This document shows positions 36,169 through 48,499 of a stretch of 64,000 bases of DNA, one piece after another (the stretch's first letter is position 1; every line of letters starts with the position of its first letter). Under the pieces are notes generated by a model. That model did no database searches, had not been told where the DNA came from, and worked only from the letters and a program-made list of their open reading frames with translations. The DNA is taken from positions 20,845,501-20,909,500 of the forward strand of contig CM072806.1 in the NCBI GenBank assembly GCA_037013495.1. The letters run 5' to 3'. Source of the stretch: Hippophae tibetana. Lineage: Eukaryota > Streptophyta > Magnoliopsida > Rosales > Elaeagnaceae. A program made the translations under genes and the position numbers.

Positions 36169-37277
36169 AAAGTTTGTTTGGATTCTTTTCTTGAATGGTT
36201 TCTATGCCTCTAACAAGCTTTAGAATTCATGTGTAGTTCCTCTCGAGAAAATATTCTAGGTGCTGCTCAGATAGAAAAATAATTTAGGCCATTTTTGGAT
36301 CATTTGAACCTTCTTTCCTTCCTTGTCTACCTATCCATAGTTTCCTCTCTTAAGCCTTTTTGATATATTTTTGTTTCTTTGCACCTACTAGCTCGACTTT
36401 AATGTTCAACCCCACTTACCCGGCCTTCCTTTTGTTAAGTTTCAACTTTATCGTGTTGAATTTTTTTACTCTAAGACCATTTTGCTTCTCTCGAGCCATT
36501 TTAAAAAAGAGGGAGAAAGAAAGAAATAGAATAGGAAGAAACAAAGAAAAAGAGATAGAAAAAGAAAGAAAAATGAAAAGGAGGAGATTCCGTGATTAAA
36601 TGTTATTTCACAAATGAAAAAGATCCCTTGTTTAGGAATTTATTTTAACAGTTTTAATATTGAATAGTTCAAGGAAAAGATCCTCAATTTAAAGGATTGC
36701 CTCTTATGGATGTAAGATCTATGCTTAAAGTGAAAGTTTATTTATCTTAAGATGTGTCTTTACTTAAAATTTTCTTTCCTTCTAACCAAACCTCAATCTA
36801 TCTTTACAAGCCTTTTAAGACCTTTTGATTTCTACTGAGATTGCATTTACATTAGTGGAGAGAGATTTTACAGGTGGACTTATGAATTTTGGATCAATTT
36901 GAGTATATACTTCCTTTTGCTGGATTCATATAAAAATTTCTTGATGACATATATAGATAACATGTTTTGCATCTCACACACAATACATGTTTCCATAATT
37001 TATTGTTCATACTCTCAAATGAATGCACTTTGGATTGATTGTCATACGGATGTTTATGTTGAGTATTTTCGACTATTTTGCATTAGTTTTTATGTCCATC
37101 TTTTTCCACCTCACCACGTGGCTTGCACCCCAACAAGGTGGATGGCAAGGTACTTAGGAAGGTCTCTCTTTTCTTATTTAAAGAACCCTCTAATGCCTAC
37201 TTTCTTCACACCTCATAATAGCTTCATTCTATTTTTACTATACTACTTTATCTTACCTTCTTGCTTTTTTCCATTTA

Positions 37278-38230
37278 TGGCCCCAAAACATTCCAGATGT
37301 GGTAAAAATTCAAAGTAACATGAGCCTTCCAATTCTTCTACCAGTGTACCTATCCTTGTTGAGCGTCCTATCATTATTCATGACTTCCCTAAAGTCGAAC
37401 ATAGGTTTACATATTTTTCTTGGCTTTCTAAATTATTCCTACAATGATAAGTTCATTTGGTAGTTCTATTCTACCCTTCCTTTTCCTCCTTCTATGTGGT
37501 TCTCTACTTATTTTATCCTTAGAGGACGTAAAGTTACCTTCTCTAGGGATGATATTCGTGTTTTTTTGTCCCTTCCTATTGTTAAGTTTTCGTAATTTCA
37601 TGTCATTCTGTTTGAATTTGAAAATATTGCTTCCTCTTATCTTTCTAAATTTGATATTGTGAATGCTCACAATTACGAAGAAATGGCTTTTCAATTGGTA
37701 GGACCTAACTACTCTTTTACTAATAATTCGCTTGTTATTGGTGCCACTACCCCTAGTCATTCTCTTAATGCTATTGTCAGTGCTATTATTCATCCTCACT
37801 GTCATCTTTTCTTTATTCCTCCATGCCAAGGGCATTTCCTTTGTGCGAATCTGAATGGTAAGGATATATATCTTGTTGGTATGATCTATAAAACTATCAA
37901 TTTTCATACTATTAATCCATCATCTTTTACATTTTACTACCCTTCTTTAATTTCCATGTGGGGTTCTACTATATTCAATAATATTTCATTCAACTGTTTC
38001 ATTAGGCCTGTTCTCTTATGCACTAGTTTATCTAACAGTTATGGTTCTCAACGTTCTTTTTCTTCTCCTTATCCTCCTCCTCCTTCTTCCATCAACGCTA
38101 CTCAATCAACTTGTTGCAAGTCCACTCCTATTTCTCTTCCATAAACGCTACTCAATCAACTCGTTGCGAATGTACTCCTATTTCCTCTAGTCCTTCCACT
38201 TCCATCTCTCTTGATCTATAGTCCAAAACT
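37278..38230 (+). pseudogene. Decayed plant-transposon-protein-like ORF
   Basis: It starts MAPKHSRCGK at 37,278. After frameshifts it reads ILRGRKVTFSRDDIRVFLSL and PIVKFS (about 37,510-37,590), then NAHNYEEMAFQLVG. The 'RGRKV.FS..I..FL.LP' pattern resembles the 'putative plant transposon protein' domain found in retroelement-associated ORFs. The C-terminal part is Ser/Pro-rich and holds a 50 bp tandem duplication (AACGCTACTCAATCAACT at about 38,094 and 38,144). Stops and frame changes make it a pseudogene. The family call is from memory of the motif only. Confidence 0.4.
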
Positions 38231-38841
38231 CACATTTCTAATGTTGTATTTGAGTTGCAGACTTTGAATATGAATGCCATTGATATGTATCGTCTTCCGA
38301 CTTTTGCTTAGGGTTTTGTGTCTTTTTATCGTTCTATGGTTCCGCCTTCTAATAGCTCACCTATTTCCTTTACCTCTATCAGACCACACCCTACCCTTTC
38401 CATACCTCTTCGTTCTAGTGTTATTCCATTTGGTCCTTGTTTAGTATGTTTATTGTGTATAGTACTGATGAGTTCAATTTTCCCTTTGAACCGGACCACT
38501 CTTTTGATCAGTTTCTGAACAAATTTCTCAACCCACAAAATGTTGCACCTCTTCCTACTACCCCTTTTGATGTTGGACAATTTTCTTGCAGTGGTGTTTA
38601 AGGAAATATAGTGATAGTTGAGAAGGAGACAGAGAATGTTGATCTTCTTTTTTTCACATACTTTCAATTTTTGTTTGTTGCTTTAGCTTATTTCAGAACT
38701 TCCTTATATGAAATAAAGTTCATTTAATGAATATAAGCTTAATAGTGTTATTTTCATCTATGAAAGTTTATATTTTTCCTTAATTCCAATTACCTCGTTG
38801 CATTGTTATTAGAATTATTGCATATTTGACTTTCTATGTCA

Positions 38842-38858
38842 AAAAAAAAGGAGAAGTT
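38842..38858 (+). other. Polypurine-tract-like sequence
   Basis: CAAAAAAAAAGGAGAAG follows a TTTCTATGT stretch, resembling the 'GTCAAAGGGGGAGA' context in front of copia 3' LTRs. It may mark the 3' end of the internal region that includes the ORF at 37,278-38,230. No LTR pair could be established. Confidence 0.3.
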
Positions 38859-38859
38859 T

Positions 38860-39796
38860 ATGCGCACAACTATAAGAATGTTACCATGTTATGTACCGTG
38901 TGGGATGCGAGTGTAGGATTAAACTACATATTTTTGTCTAACTTGCATGCATTCAGGAGGAGTGGTACATGAAGTTAGGGGAGTTATGCAATTTGCATAC
39001 ACGCTCTTTTTGTATGATACGCTTCAAGGGTATGTATTTGTTTCGTGTGTGCAGATTACACATGTAAAGTCTTTAAGCTTCATATGCTTTGTTTGTAGTG
39101 ATGCTAAGAACCTCATGTTTTAGAGTGATAGAGTATAGAGTTGATAAATGAATATGGATGGAGCGCACAAAATGGATGCACTTGGTGTTGGTATGTCATT
39201 GGGTTTTTAGTGTGTGTTGTTGTGTTGTTCACGGGAGGAAACAACAACTCTAGGACATCTTCATGATCATTTTATAATTGATAAGTACCTAGATATGCAG
39301 TGTTTTGATATGAAAAGCCAAAGGAGAATAATATAAGTCCCGTTGTACTCGTGTATGTGTGTTAGCTTTTCGTGTATAAAATACGGTGTTTATTAAAACT
39401 TTGAATGAAATAAAATTTTAAAAATGGAAAAACAAAAAAAAATTGGAAAATTCCTTCATAATTCTCCCGAACGATAAAATCATTACATATAAATCAAATT
39501 TGACAAAAATATCATATCAAACATATTACATAGCTTGAAAATTTGAAACAAATATACCTATTTTGTCAGCTATATAATACATAATACAAAGTGAAAAATC
39601 AAAGCCTCTCTGAATGATTATGATAGTGTCTATGACAATACTAACTAAAATATTATATTTAACATATGTGACTGACTTACAACAATTGTAGCTGAATATC
39701 ATCAACATTTATATGGACATGTTATGATAATAAGAGTAGATGATCAGTATTAATATCAACAAGTGGGTTTTGTTGGACATCAACGCTAGCCATCTC
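38860..39796. other. Non-coding stretch and MLO-A 3' flank
   Basis: The part 38,860-39,420 may be an LTR downstream of the polypurine-like tract, but no partner copy was found. The last ~250 bases are probable MLO-A 3' UTR. No gene was seen. Confidence 0.35.
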
Positions 39797-42700
39797 CTAA
39801 GGCTTGGTTTCATATGCTTCCATGTCAAGTTCCTGAGCAGGATCTGACATGTGATGTTGAATATGTGACCCTGGAGATTCAGCAGGACTTCTAGGCTTAA
39901 TGGCGTCAGTTGTCTTTTTCTTTCCTGCGCTTTTACGCCAGTTCTTTAAAGCCTTTGAAGTTTGATCATCAAATATAGACTTCTTCATAGTTGAACCCAT
40001 TTGAGTTACTAGTGCATATAGAGGAAGTGTGATGTAGCTGCATAAAAATTGTACTAAAACCCTGCATAAATAACATGTATTACTTTAATTCCTCTGTATT
40101 TTCAATAATTGTATTCATTTCAATTACAAACTAAGACTAGATTTAATAAAACAAGAAGTACCCGAGGCAAACTCTTATAACTGCAAAGTTGAAATCTTCA
40201 TGGAAGCAAGATTTTAATCCAAACTCATACTGCACAGGACAAATTATTAAATTTTATCATTAAGAATTTCCCCACACAAATGCAGGCATACTATCCCCAT
40301 ATCTTTTAGGAGCAGAAACTTAGGGTCTATTTGTCTGTATTTTGGATAAAAATAATTTTAGCAAAATATAGTTTTCAAAGAATATACTTTCTAAGCCCTT
40401 AAAGCAATTTTGGTGTAAAGAAATTTACTATTAGAAGCATTTTTTGTGCACTAACAAACATACCCTTATATGAAAAAATGAAGAGTCCATGTAATATATA
40501 GGTATATATAGTTGTCATATTAAAGAGAGAGTTTGCATATTGATTCATTACCCATATCCAAAGGAAATGTGTTATCTCGAATGCATTCTGGAAATATATA
40601 AGTAGATGAAAATAAAATGTCAGTAATAAAATCCCAATGTTAAAATAAATCACACCTAGATAAATATCAAAATATTACCTGGAATAGAACAAAGTGTAAG
40701 AAATGGAGACTCCATCTAGGTTTACTAAACCAAAAGTATCTATCAGACACTTGAACTAGAGGTATCCCTTGGACTACTGCATGTCTTTCATGAATATCAA
40801 GTGCCATTTTTGATATAATTCCTTGAAGCTTTGTTCCAACAGCTAATACCACCTTCAAGCAACATACATTACTCATGATTAGTCTTTTGTTAAGCTAGAA
40901 ATCAGCTGTGTATATCAATAAAATTTTATGTATATGACTAGCTTAGGTTTCTTACAATTAGAGGAAGCATAGATATCATTAACATAAGCATTTGCCACCC
41001 TGAAAATCAACAAAGAACAAAAATAAATATATAAATATATATATGTAGTCAAGACCTGAATATTGGTGTTCAAAAATAAAACCGAAGCAAATGTTAAGCA
41101 GGATAAAGAGTCGAACCATGGACATTAACAAGAAGAAAGATGATCATTGAAGTCCAGAGCACTGGCCTGCATAGTTATAATCAAGACATGTAAGATTGTA
41201 AAGAACAAAACTTGATTAAAGAAAAATTAATTCATAATGACATATATAAGTAGCTTACGTAATTCCCACAACTACTTTAAAGTCATCTTCCAAGGATCGT
41301 TTGATGTATTTTTGGAAGTCAAACTTACTTCCTGGGGCTAAATGAACCTGTATATAGTACAGTTAACTTATAAATCGTAACAAAAGAAAATGAGGATTTG
41401 AGGACCAAAATTGGCCATAAATTGCAGGTTTTTGCTATGTAGTATGTACGTAAGTTATGTAATACATAATTTTTGACATTTTTAGGCCAAATTGTAAAAA
41501 TGCATGATTTATGGCCCAAATTGTGAAATGAGGTTGAGATTTTGAAGCAAAAATTCAATATTTTTAACTCACAGATACAAATCCATGTCGCATTGTCAAG
41601 TAGTCATGCTTGCGAACAGACCTAAAGAATTGTGTAAAGAAACAAACCTGCAAAAAATTGGAACCTTTTCAATTGGACTAATATATATGGTTTGTTCAAT
41701 TCCTTGTTTTAGACTTAGAAAGGAGTTACAAAAAAACTCATTTTTAAAGATAACAATAAGTAAAGAAACAAATATATCTTTCTTACAAAATAAAAAGTGA
41801 ATTTCGATTTATTCCACCATCTCATGTGATCTTTAACAAATGATGTTTCATGAGTAAGTCTGAATCTTGAAGGATCTGCATAACAAGAACATGATCGAGT
41901 TCAGTGTCGAAAATTACAAACATATGCAGATGTTAGCTACAATTCCATCAAAACACAATGTCAAACTAACTTCACACAATTTAAAAATCAGGTGCTTGTT
42001 TGGATCTCTACTCTCTTTACTTTTGGAAACAATTAAATGAAATTTTTTCAAGAGTTGTTTTGAAAAGCAGAGAATAGAATTAATATTCTAATAAAAAAAT
42101 CCTACAAAATTATAAAAATACCATTCATTGCATCCTGTTCCCTTTGAACATCTCTTTCCCACTCTTTCCACCCACGAATCTGCATTAATTAATAATCGAA
42201 ATTAATTTTTTTTTAAATTACACTGCATTCGAAACCCAGACATACAACTCTTACGACTCCCCAATTAGATAACATGCCACTAGATTACACATGCCCAGAT
42301 ATAATAGTTGAAATTAACAGCTTCTATATGTAAAACCACTTCTATAAGCAAGTAGCTTCAATTATCACCAAAAGAAGAAGAAAAGGTACCTTTAATCTTC
42401 CAAGTGTCATTGTTATGGCACTGTACATCACATGAAACACTGCCAAAAAGAATACGAAGATGTGTAGTTGATGCAACCCATTTGTAGATATAAGCGGTAT
42501 AAGCCCCTATTTCACCACAAATTAAGGATATTTGAAGAAAATTTAATGGTAACTTGCAAAAAATTTAGTTGTATCAAAAGGTTATTGATGAAAGAAGAAA
42601 ATAAATTAACAAATATATTATCGAATTATTGTGAAAGTAATAAACATACCATCTAATTTTATTGAGTGATAAAATTAGTACTCAAGTATTATTAATGATA

Positions 42701-44013
42701 TAAATTTATCATTATTATGATAAATCTATCATTAAACTCTTTATTATTGGTACAAATCTACCACTAAATTTCTTAATAGTAATACAAATTTATCACCAAA
42801 TTTTTTATTAATTGTACAAATTGACCACCAAAAATATAACATAATAACCGAAGAAATAACATAATGGTACATTTTTACTACTAATTATAGTTGAGTGTTA
42901 CAATAGTATAAAATATACTTACTGGTTTGCAGGCTGGCGTAGCACTGTCGCCTCCTAAAAATCGACGCTGAAGCGATAAAAGCTTGCGATGATGATCATC
43001 ATCAGATGGAACATGTGTCCCTACCGGACAAGGTAACATTGTGTTTGCAACTTTGACAGGGATACATATTCTAGCAATGTAGTTTTGTCCAAATGTCAAA
43101 AGAAGGGAAATAAACCCTAACACCATAAGCTCTGCATTTTGAAAACTAATAATCAGTTGATCAGAATCCAACTGAAATATAAAATATTTTAAGTTGGAAG
43201 GGAAATATATAATAGCAATCATAAAATGTAAGAATTAGTGATTTTACCGGCTTTTACTTTGTCAAGAGCTTCATACAAAGCAGCCTTTTTTCTTTTTTGA
43301 AACCACTGAAATAAAAATCTTCAAATAAGTTAATTTCTACAAAAGTAGCCTCATCAAAATTCGAAAATAGAGAGTGTTTAGAAAGTCTAATTAGGTTTTG
43401 TGTAAAGGAAAAATGATAATATAAGTCTGATACCTTCTAACAAAAATGTATTTTAGTTTTTTTTCTATAAGGAAAGACTGTACACATAATCTTTATAAAA
43501 ATGATCACATAAATCTATTTTATAAATATAATAAATTTATGTTGCCTCACTTTATTAAAAAAATGAACATTACAAATACATTTTCTTTCTTTAAAAATTA
43601 TGGACTCATGTGATCATTCGTCTTACCCATTAGGTATAGATTTAAAGTTTATTTTCTTTAAAAATAATGGACTTATGCTACCTTCTTCTAATAATACCCC
43701 AAAAAATTTAACAAATTATTCTATTACACTCAAAAAACAAAAGGGAAAGATGGACCATAAGATCAAATTACATAAATAAATTAAAATGGTGTTAAAAAAA
43801 GGAAAATATATATATCTGAAGAGAAAAGCAGAAGTTGAAATCAAAATTCTAACATACATGTCCGATCATGTGAAGGACGAACTCCAAAAGAATAGAAATT
43901 ATAATGATGACAGCACAAATCCCAGAGACCGCCCATGTCGGCGTCTTGTCGAGCTCCCTAGAATGTGCTACTCCTCCTTCAACACCATCGCCGCCACCAC
44001 CACCACCCCCCAT
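39797..44013 (-). CDS. MLO-like protein, seven-transmembrane (MLO-A, short-tailed)
   Basis: MLO proteins are plant plasma-membrane seven-helix proteins that bind calmodulin. I spliced 14 GT-AG exons: 44,013-43,858; 43,305-43,248; 43,131-42,923; 42,506-42,390; 42,179-42,122; 41,875-41,787; 41,647-41,573; 41,347-41,259; 41,166-41,117; 40,999-40,956; 40,852-40,679; 40,587-40,552; 40,229-40,162; 40,061-39,797. They give 495 aa with no break. Hallmarks: [12 protein letters not shown] (first helix), [78 protein letters not shown] and the calmodulin-site ALKNWRK (Trp 449). The start is Gly-rich (MGGGGGGG). The tail after Trp 449 is only 46 residues and lacks the TPS..SP.HLL and [DE]FSF motifs of clade V. 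The donor after exon 9 (GTTCGA) is weak. Paralogue of MLO-B. Confidence 0.93.
42660..42836. repeat. ~43-45 bp tandem repeat in MLO-A intron 3
   Basis: About four imperfect units of 'ACAAATCTACCACTAAATTT..TTAATA' type lie between exons 3 and 4. They are AT-rich and non-coding. Confidence 0.5.
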
Positions 44014-44733
44014 TTACAATGTCAATAAGTATCAGATATGATGAGAACCCAAAAATGTTCTACGCAGCTCCAATGTTCATTCATAGAAAGACCAGAGAGA
44101 GGTAGAAATTAGGAGAATTTTGGTTTGAATCCAAGTATCCAACAATAAGAAAAATGAAGAAAGAAGGAAGGAAAGAATCAAGAAATGAGCGTTAAGTGTG
44201 GCGGTTTGTGGTAGTTTTTTTTTTGTTACTTTTTTGATGTTCCTTATAACTGTAATGAACCGGGTACATGCAAAGTGGCCTTTTGGTCTCCTAATATGAC
44301 CTTATTTTTGCAGATTAGTTATGTGTTTCCCATTAATCAAACTTGTTAACCAGAGTATTAGTAGGAATTACTGTCTAAATTAAGCTTAAGGCATAAATAC
44401 TCCCACGAAATATTGTTTAAATTCCACGTACAACATCCTTCAAAGAAAATATGCGTCCATTTGGAAGTTTTTATGAGCCATCGGATCATCTGTCACCTGT
44501 TATCACGAGTACATACATTGACATTGATTAGTTATCATTTACTTACATGTGTTAACACCTATGGCTTATTTTGTTTTCGCTTATTTAGATGTTTATTGTT
44601 TGGAATGTCACGACTTTGATGTATGCAATCAATATTGATTTATATTAGTAAGTTATCTTAATTTGAAAAATTCTATATATTTTTAAGTCTAATAAGTCCT
44701 TTATATATTTTTAAGTCTAATAAGTCCTTTGAT
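44014..44733. other. MLO-A upstream region
   Basis: This should hold the MLO-A 5' UTR and promoter. A small tandem duplication (ATATATTTTTAAGTCTAATA, about 44,675 and 44,703) lies just before the MITE cluster. No gene was seen. Confidence 0.4.
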
Positions 44734-45361
44734 TTATGTTGTTGATTCCTTTCCATTCCCTCCAACCAAAACCATAAACCAAAAATTCCAAAACCCTAAA
44801 TCTTAAACCTCAAATCCCAAAACCCTAAACCCTAAAACCTAAATCCTAAACCCCAAATCCAAAAACCCTAAATCCCAAATCCTTAAACCTTAAACCGTAA
44901 GCCCTAAATCCCAAATCCTAAAACCCTAAACCCTAAACCCTAAACCCTAAATCCTAAATCCTAAATCCTAAAATCCTAAACCTTAATCCACAAATATAGC
45001 CTTAAACCCTAAACCCCAAATTCTAAACTTCAAAACCCTAAATCCTATTTAGAAAAATAATAATTTTAATAATATATTTTCTTTTTAAGTAATAATTATT
45101 TAGAAAAATAATGATTTCAATAATATATTTTGTTTGACGAAAAAATAATAATTAAATGATATTATTTAAATTTTACTAAATATAAGGGTATTAAGGTAAT
45201 TTACATTTTTTTCATTCCATTCTAGTGGCAAACCAAACACTGTAATATTGATTTCTTCTTTGATTCCAATGCTAAAACCAAACAATATTGTTTCCTTTCC
45301 ATTCTATTCAATTCATATTCTAATTCCAATTTCGATTTCATTCTGTGAACCAAACGCCACC
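44734..45361 (-). mobile_element. Telomere-like MITE copy 2, truncated and inverted
   Basis: The right end reads CCAAACGCCACC followed by TTA (45,362-45,364), the reverse of the TAA-GGTGGCGTTTGG end. The middle is a CCCTAAA array (about 44,770-45,050). The left border is a short same-family 3' end in the opposite orientation (GATTCCTTTCCATTCCCTCC at 44,736) joined directly to the array, so the copy is rearranged. Confidence 0.65.
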
Positions 45362-45389
45362 TTAGTGTTTAATTATTTTATTTAGTTTT

Positions 45390-45747
45390 TTTTATCTTCT
45401 TATGTGTAAGGTCAGTTACTAAAGATTCAATACTACACACACTCACTTAGTTAAAACATTTTGTATGATAGCATGCTTAAACACCACATGTGTTGGGTTC
45501 TTCTAGTTTGCATGCTAGTTTGTAGATTTGTATTATTTTGTTCCTATGTTGTTTTCCATGTATTTGTAGAGAATTACTTGGAAAGAGTTTTTAAAAAATT
45601 TAAAACGTAAGAAAACGTTGTTTGTTTTAAAAAGTGATTGCGAGAGTTTTACAAAAACTATTTTTAGGTTTAAGTTAATTAAAAATTAATTAATACCTGA
45701 TACTTAGATTGTATTTTAAGTTCCTCTGCATAGATTTACAATTACCC
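45390..45747 (+). repeat. Copia-A-related LTR, left part
   Basis: It is similar to 30,640-30,900: both have 'TAAGGT.AGTTACT', then 'ACACACAC', 'TAGTTA', 'GCATG', then TGTTGG or GAGGTTGG and '.TGCTAG'. The match breaks off near the start of the next MITE. The segment 48,500-48,830 may be its continuation. Confidence 0.35.
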
Positions 45748-45750
45748 TAA

Positions 45751-46665
45751 GGTGGCATTTGGTTCATGGAATAAAATCGAAATCAGAATGGCAATGGGAA
45801 TGAGAATGAGAATGAAATGTAATGGAAAGAAAATAGTTTTGTTTAATTTGATCATTATAATCAAATAATGAATCAATATTACAGTGTTTGTTTATAACTG
45901 AAATGGAATGGAAAATATTATATATTACCTTAATATCCCTATATTTAGTAAAGTTTAAATAATATCATTTAATTATTATTTTTTTCGTCAGACAAAATAT
46001 ATTATTGAAATCATTATTTTTTAAATAATTATTACCTAAAAATAAAATATATTATTAAAATTATTATTTTCCTAAATAGGGTTTAGGGTTTTGAGCTTTG
46101 GAATTTAGGAATTTGGGGTTTTGGGTTTTGGGATTTGGAATTTGGAATTTTAGGATTTGAGATTTAGGGTTTAGGGTTATATTTGTAGATTAAGGTTTAG
46201 GGCTAAAACTATTATTTTTCTAAATAGGGTTTAGGGTTTTAGAATTTGAGATTTGGGTTTTAGGGTTATATTTGTGGGTTAAGGTTTATGGTCAAAATTA
46301 TTATTTTTCTAAATAGGGTTTAGGGTTTTGGGATTTGGGATTTGAGATTTAGGATTTAAGGTATAGGGTTAAAATTATTATTTTTCTAAATAAGGTTTAG
46401 GGTTTTGAGATTTGGGATTTGGGATTTAAGATTTGGGATTTAGGGTTATATTTGTGGGTTAAGGTTTAGGGTTAAAATTATTATTTTTCTAAATACGATT
46501 TAGGGTTTTTAGGATTTGGAATTTACGATTTAGGGTTATATTTATGGGTTAAGGTTTAGGGTTAAAATTATTATTTTCTAAATAGGGTTTTGGGATTTAA
46601 GGTTATATTTGGGGTTGGGGTAAAATTGAAAAAATAATTGAGATGGGAATAGAATCATGATTCTT
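45751..46665 (+). mobile_element. Telomere-like MITE copy 3, 3' truncated
   Basis: It starts GGTGGCATTTGGTTCATGG after TAA at 45,748-45,750. The internal tract carries at least six tandem copies of a higher-order unit 'AAAATTATTATTTTTCTAAA' plus 'TAGGGTTTAGGGTTTT' near 46,053, 46,203, 46,295, 46,371, 46,473 and 46,563. The 3' end is cut at about 46,665, where a piece of another copy begins. Confidence 0.7.
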
Positions 46666-46667
46666 TA

Positions 46668-46817
46668 ACCCCATGTTTAGTTAATAGGAATGGAATCGAA
46701 TCGAATCCTAAAAGAGAAGGAATTATAAATCATTCTTCCCCCTTAAGGAATCATGATTTCATTCTTATCTTAATGTTTTCCCAATTTTACCCTAATCCCA
46801 AATATAACCCTAAACAT
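46668..46817 (-). mobile_element. Telomere-like MITE copy 4, terminal fragment
   Basis: It begins CCCCATGTTTAGTTAATAGG after TAA and continues with the reverse of the family 3' region up to 'CCCTAAACAT'. It is only about 150 bp and is joined to copy 5. Confidence 0.6.
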
Positions 46818-46820
46818 TAA

Positions 46821-47735
46821 GGTGGCATTTGGTTCGTGGAATGTAATTAGAATCAGAATGGAAAAGAAACAATGTTGTTTGGTTTGACCACTGAAATTAA
46901 GCTCAGAATCAGGATTATAGTATTTGGTTTGCCACTGGAATGGAATGAAAAAAAGTTGTAAATTACCTTAATACCCCTACATTTAATAAAGTTCAAATAA
47001 TGTCATTTAATTACTATTTTTTCGTCAGACAAAATACATTATTGAAATCATTATTTTTCTAAATAATTATTACTTAATTAAAAAGAAATATATTATTAAA
47101 ATTATTATTTTTCTAAATAGGTTTAGGGTTTTGAGGTTTGGGATGTGGGATTTAGGATTTGGGGTTATATTTGTAGGTTAAGGTTTAGGGTTAAAATTAT
47201 TATTTTTCTAAAAAGGGTTTAGGGTTTTAGAATTTTGGATTTAGGGTTTAGGGTTTTAGGATTTGAAATTTGGGGTTTAGGGTTTACGGCTTTGGGATTT
47301 ATGTTTTAGAATTTAGGGTTTTGGGTTTTGGAATTTATGTTTTAGGGTTTAGGGTTTTAAGGTTTAGGGTTTAGGGATTTGGGGTTTAGGGTTTAGGGAT
47401 TTGGGGTTTAGGGTTTAGGGATTTGGGGTTTAAGGTTTTAGGGTTTAGGGTTTTAAGATTTGGATTTAGGGTTTAGGATTTTGAAATTTTGAGTTTAGGG
47501 TTTAGGGTTTTAGAATTTTGGGTTTGGAAATTTACGATTTGAGTTTAAGGTTATATTTTAGGTTAGGGTAAAATTGGAATAAAAAAATTTAGATGATAAT
47601 GAAATTATGATTACTAAAGGGGGGAGAAGAAATTGTGATTCCTTCTCCTTATCGATTCCATTCCGTCTAACCAAACACACAAAATGGAAGGAATGAATTC
47701 TGATTCCTTTCCATTCCTTCCAACCAAACATGGGG
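46821..47735 (+). mobile_element. Telomere-like MITE copy 5, complete
   Basis: TAA flanks occur at 46,818-46,820 and 47,736-47,738. The left end is GGTGGCATTTGG and the right end CCAAACATGGGG. It is very similar in layout to copy 1 (28,039-28,887), with the degenerate TTTAGGG tract at about 47,115-47,560. It has no ORF. Confidence 0.75.
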
Positions 47736-47738
47736 TAA

Positions 47739-48372
47739 ACCCTAGATCCTAAACCCTAAACCCTAAATCTCAAATCTCAAAACCCTAAACCCTAAACCTT
47801 TTTTGGAAAAATAATAATTTTAACCCTAAATCTTAACTCACAAATATAACCCTAAACCCTAGTTAGAAAATAATAATTTTAACCCTAAACTTTAACCCAC
47901 AAATATAACCCTAAACCCTAAATCTATTTAGAAAAATGATAATTTTAACCCTAAATCTTAACCCACAAATATAACCCAAAACCCTAAATCCCAAATCCCA
48001 AATCCTAAAATCCTAAACCTCAAATCTCTAAATCTCAAATCCCAACCTTAAAACCCTAAACCCTATTTAGAAAAATAATAATTTTAATAATATATTTTAT
48101 TTTTAAGTAATAATTATTTAGAAAAATAATGATTTTAATAATGTATTTTGTCTGATGAAAAAATAATAATTAAATGATATTATTTAAATTTTATTATATA
48201 TAGGGATATTAAGATAATATACAGTATTTTTCTTTCCATTCTAGTTAGAAACCAAACATTGTAATATTGATTCCTTCTCTGATTTCAATGGTCAAACCAA
48301 ACAAAATTGTTTCCTTTCCATTTCATTCAGATTCTCATTCCTATTCTGATTCTATTTTGTGAACCAAACGCC
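47739..48372 (-). mobile_element. Telomere-like MITE copy 6, inverted, truncated
   Basis: It starts directly in a CCCTAAA array and ends AACCAAACGCCACC next to TAA (about 48,374-48,376). The unit 'AACCCTAAATCTTAACCCAC' plus 'AAATATAACCC' is repeated in tandem (about 47,820-47,970). With copy 5 it forms a large inverted repeat. Confidence 0.65.
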
Positions 48373-48376
48373 ACCT

Positions 48377-48490
48377 AAGGGGGGAAAAGGATTCTGATTC
48401 CATTACATTCCCACTTTTTAGCCCAACCAAACATAAAATTGGAAGGAATCAATTATGATTCCCTTCCATTCCAGTAAATCAAACATGGGG
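48377..48490 (+). mobile_element. Telomere-like MITE, terminal fragment 7
   Basis: A short 3' end of the family (GGAAAAGGATTCTGATTCC ... TCAAACATGGGG) is fused to copy 6, without an internal tract. Confidence 0.5.
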
Positions 48491-48499
48491 TCAATTTCC

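Noticed and set aside
36899..37318. Plus-strand 139-codon ORF as a membrane protein gene
   Set aside because: It is hydrophobic because of T-rich DNA, has no family resemblance, and overlaps the MAPKHS start of the transposon-like ORF.
37428..37907. Minus-strand 159-codon ORF at 37.4-37.9 kb
   Set aside because: It is the opposite strand of the plus-strand transposon-protein remnant (RGRKVTFSRDDIR...), which has recognisable motifs; the minus frame has none.
39797..44013. MLO-A as a pseudogene
   Set aside because: Its C-terminus is short and one donor (GTTCGA) is weak, but all 14 exons join in frame with GT-AG borders and no internal stop, so a functional gene is more likely.
44760..48490. 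CRISPR-like array
   Set aside because: Regular repeats are present, but there are no constant repeats with unique spacers and the sequence is a eukaryotic transposon cluster.
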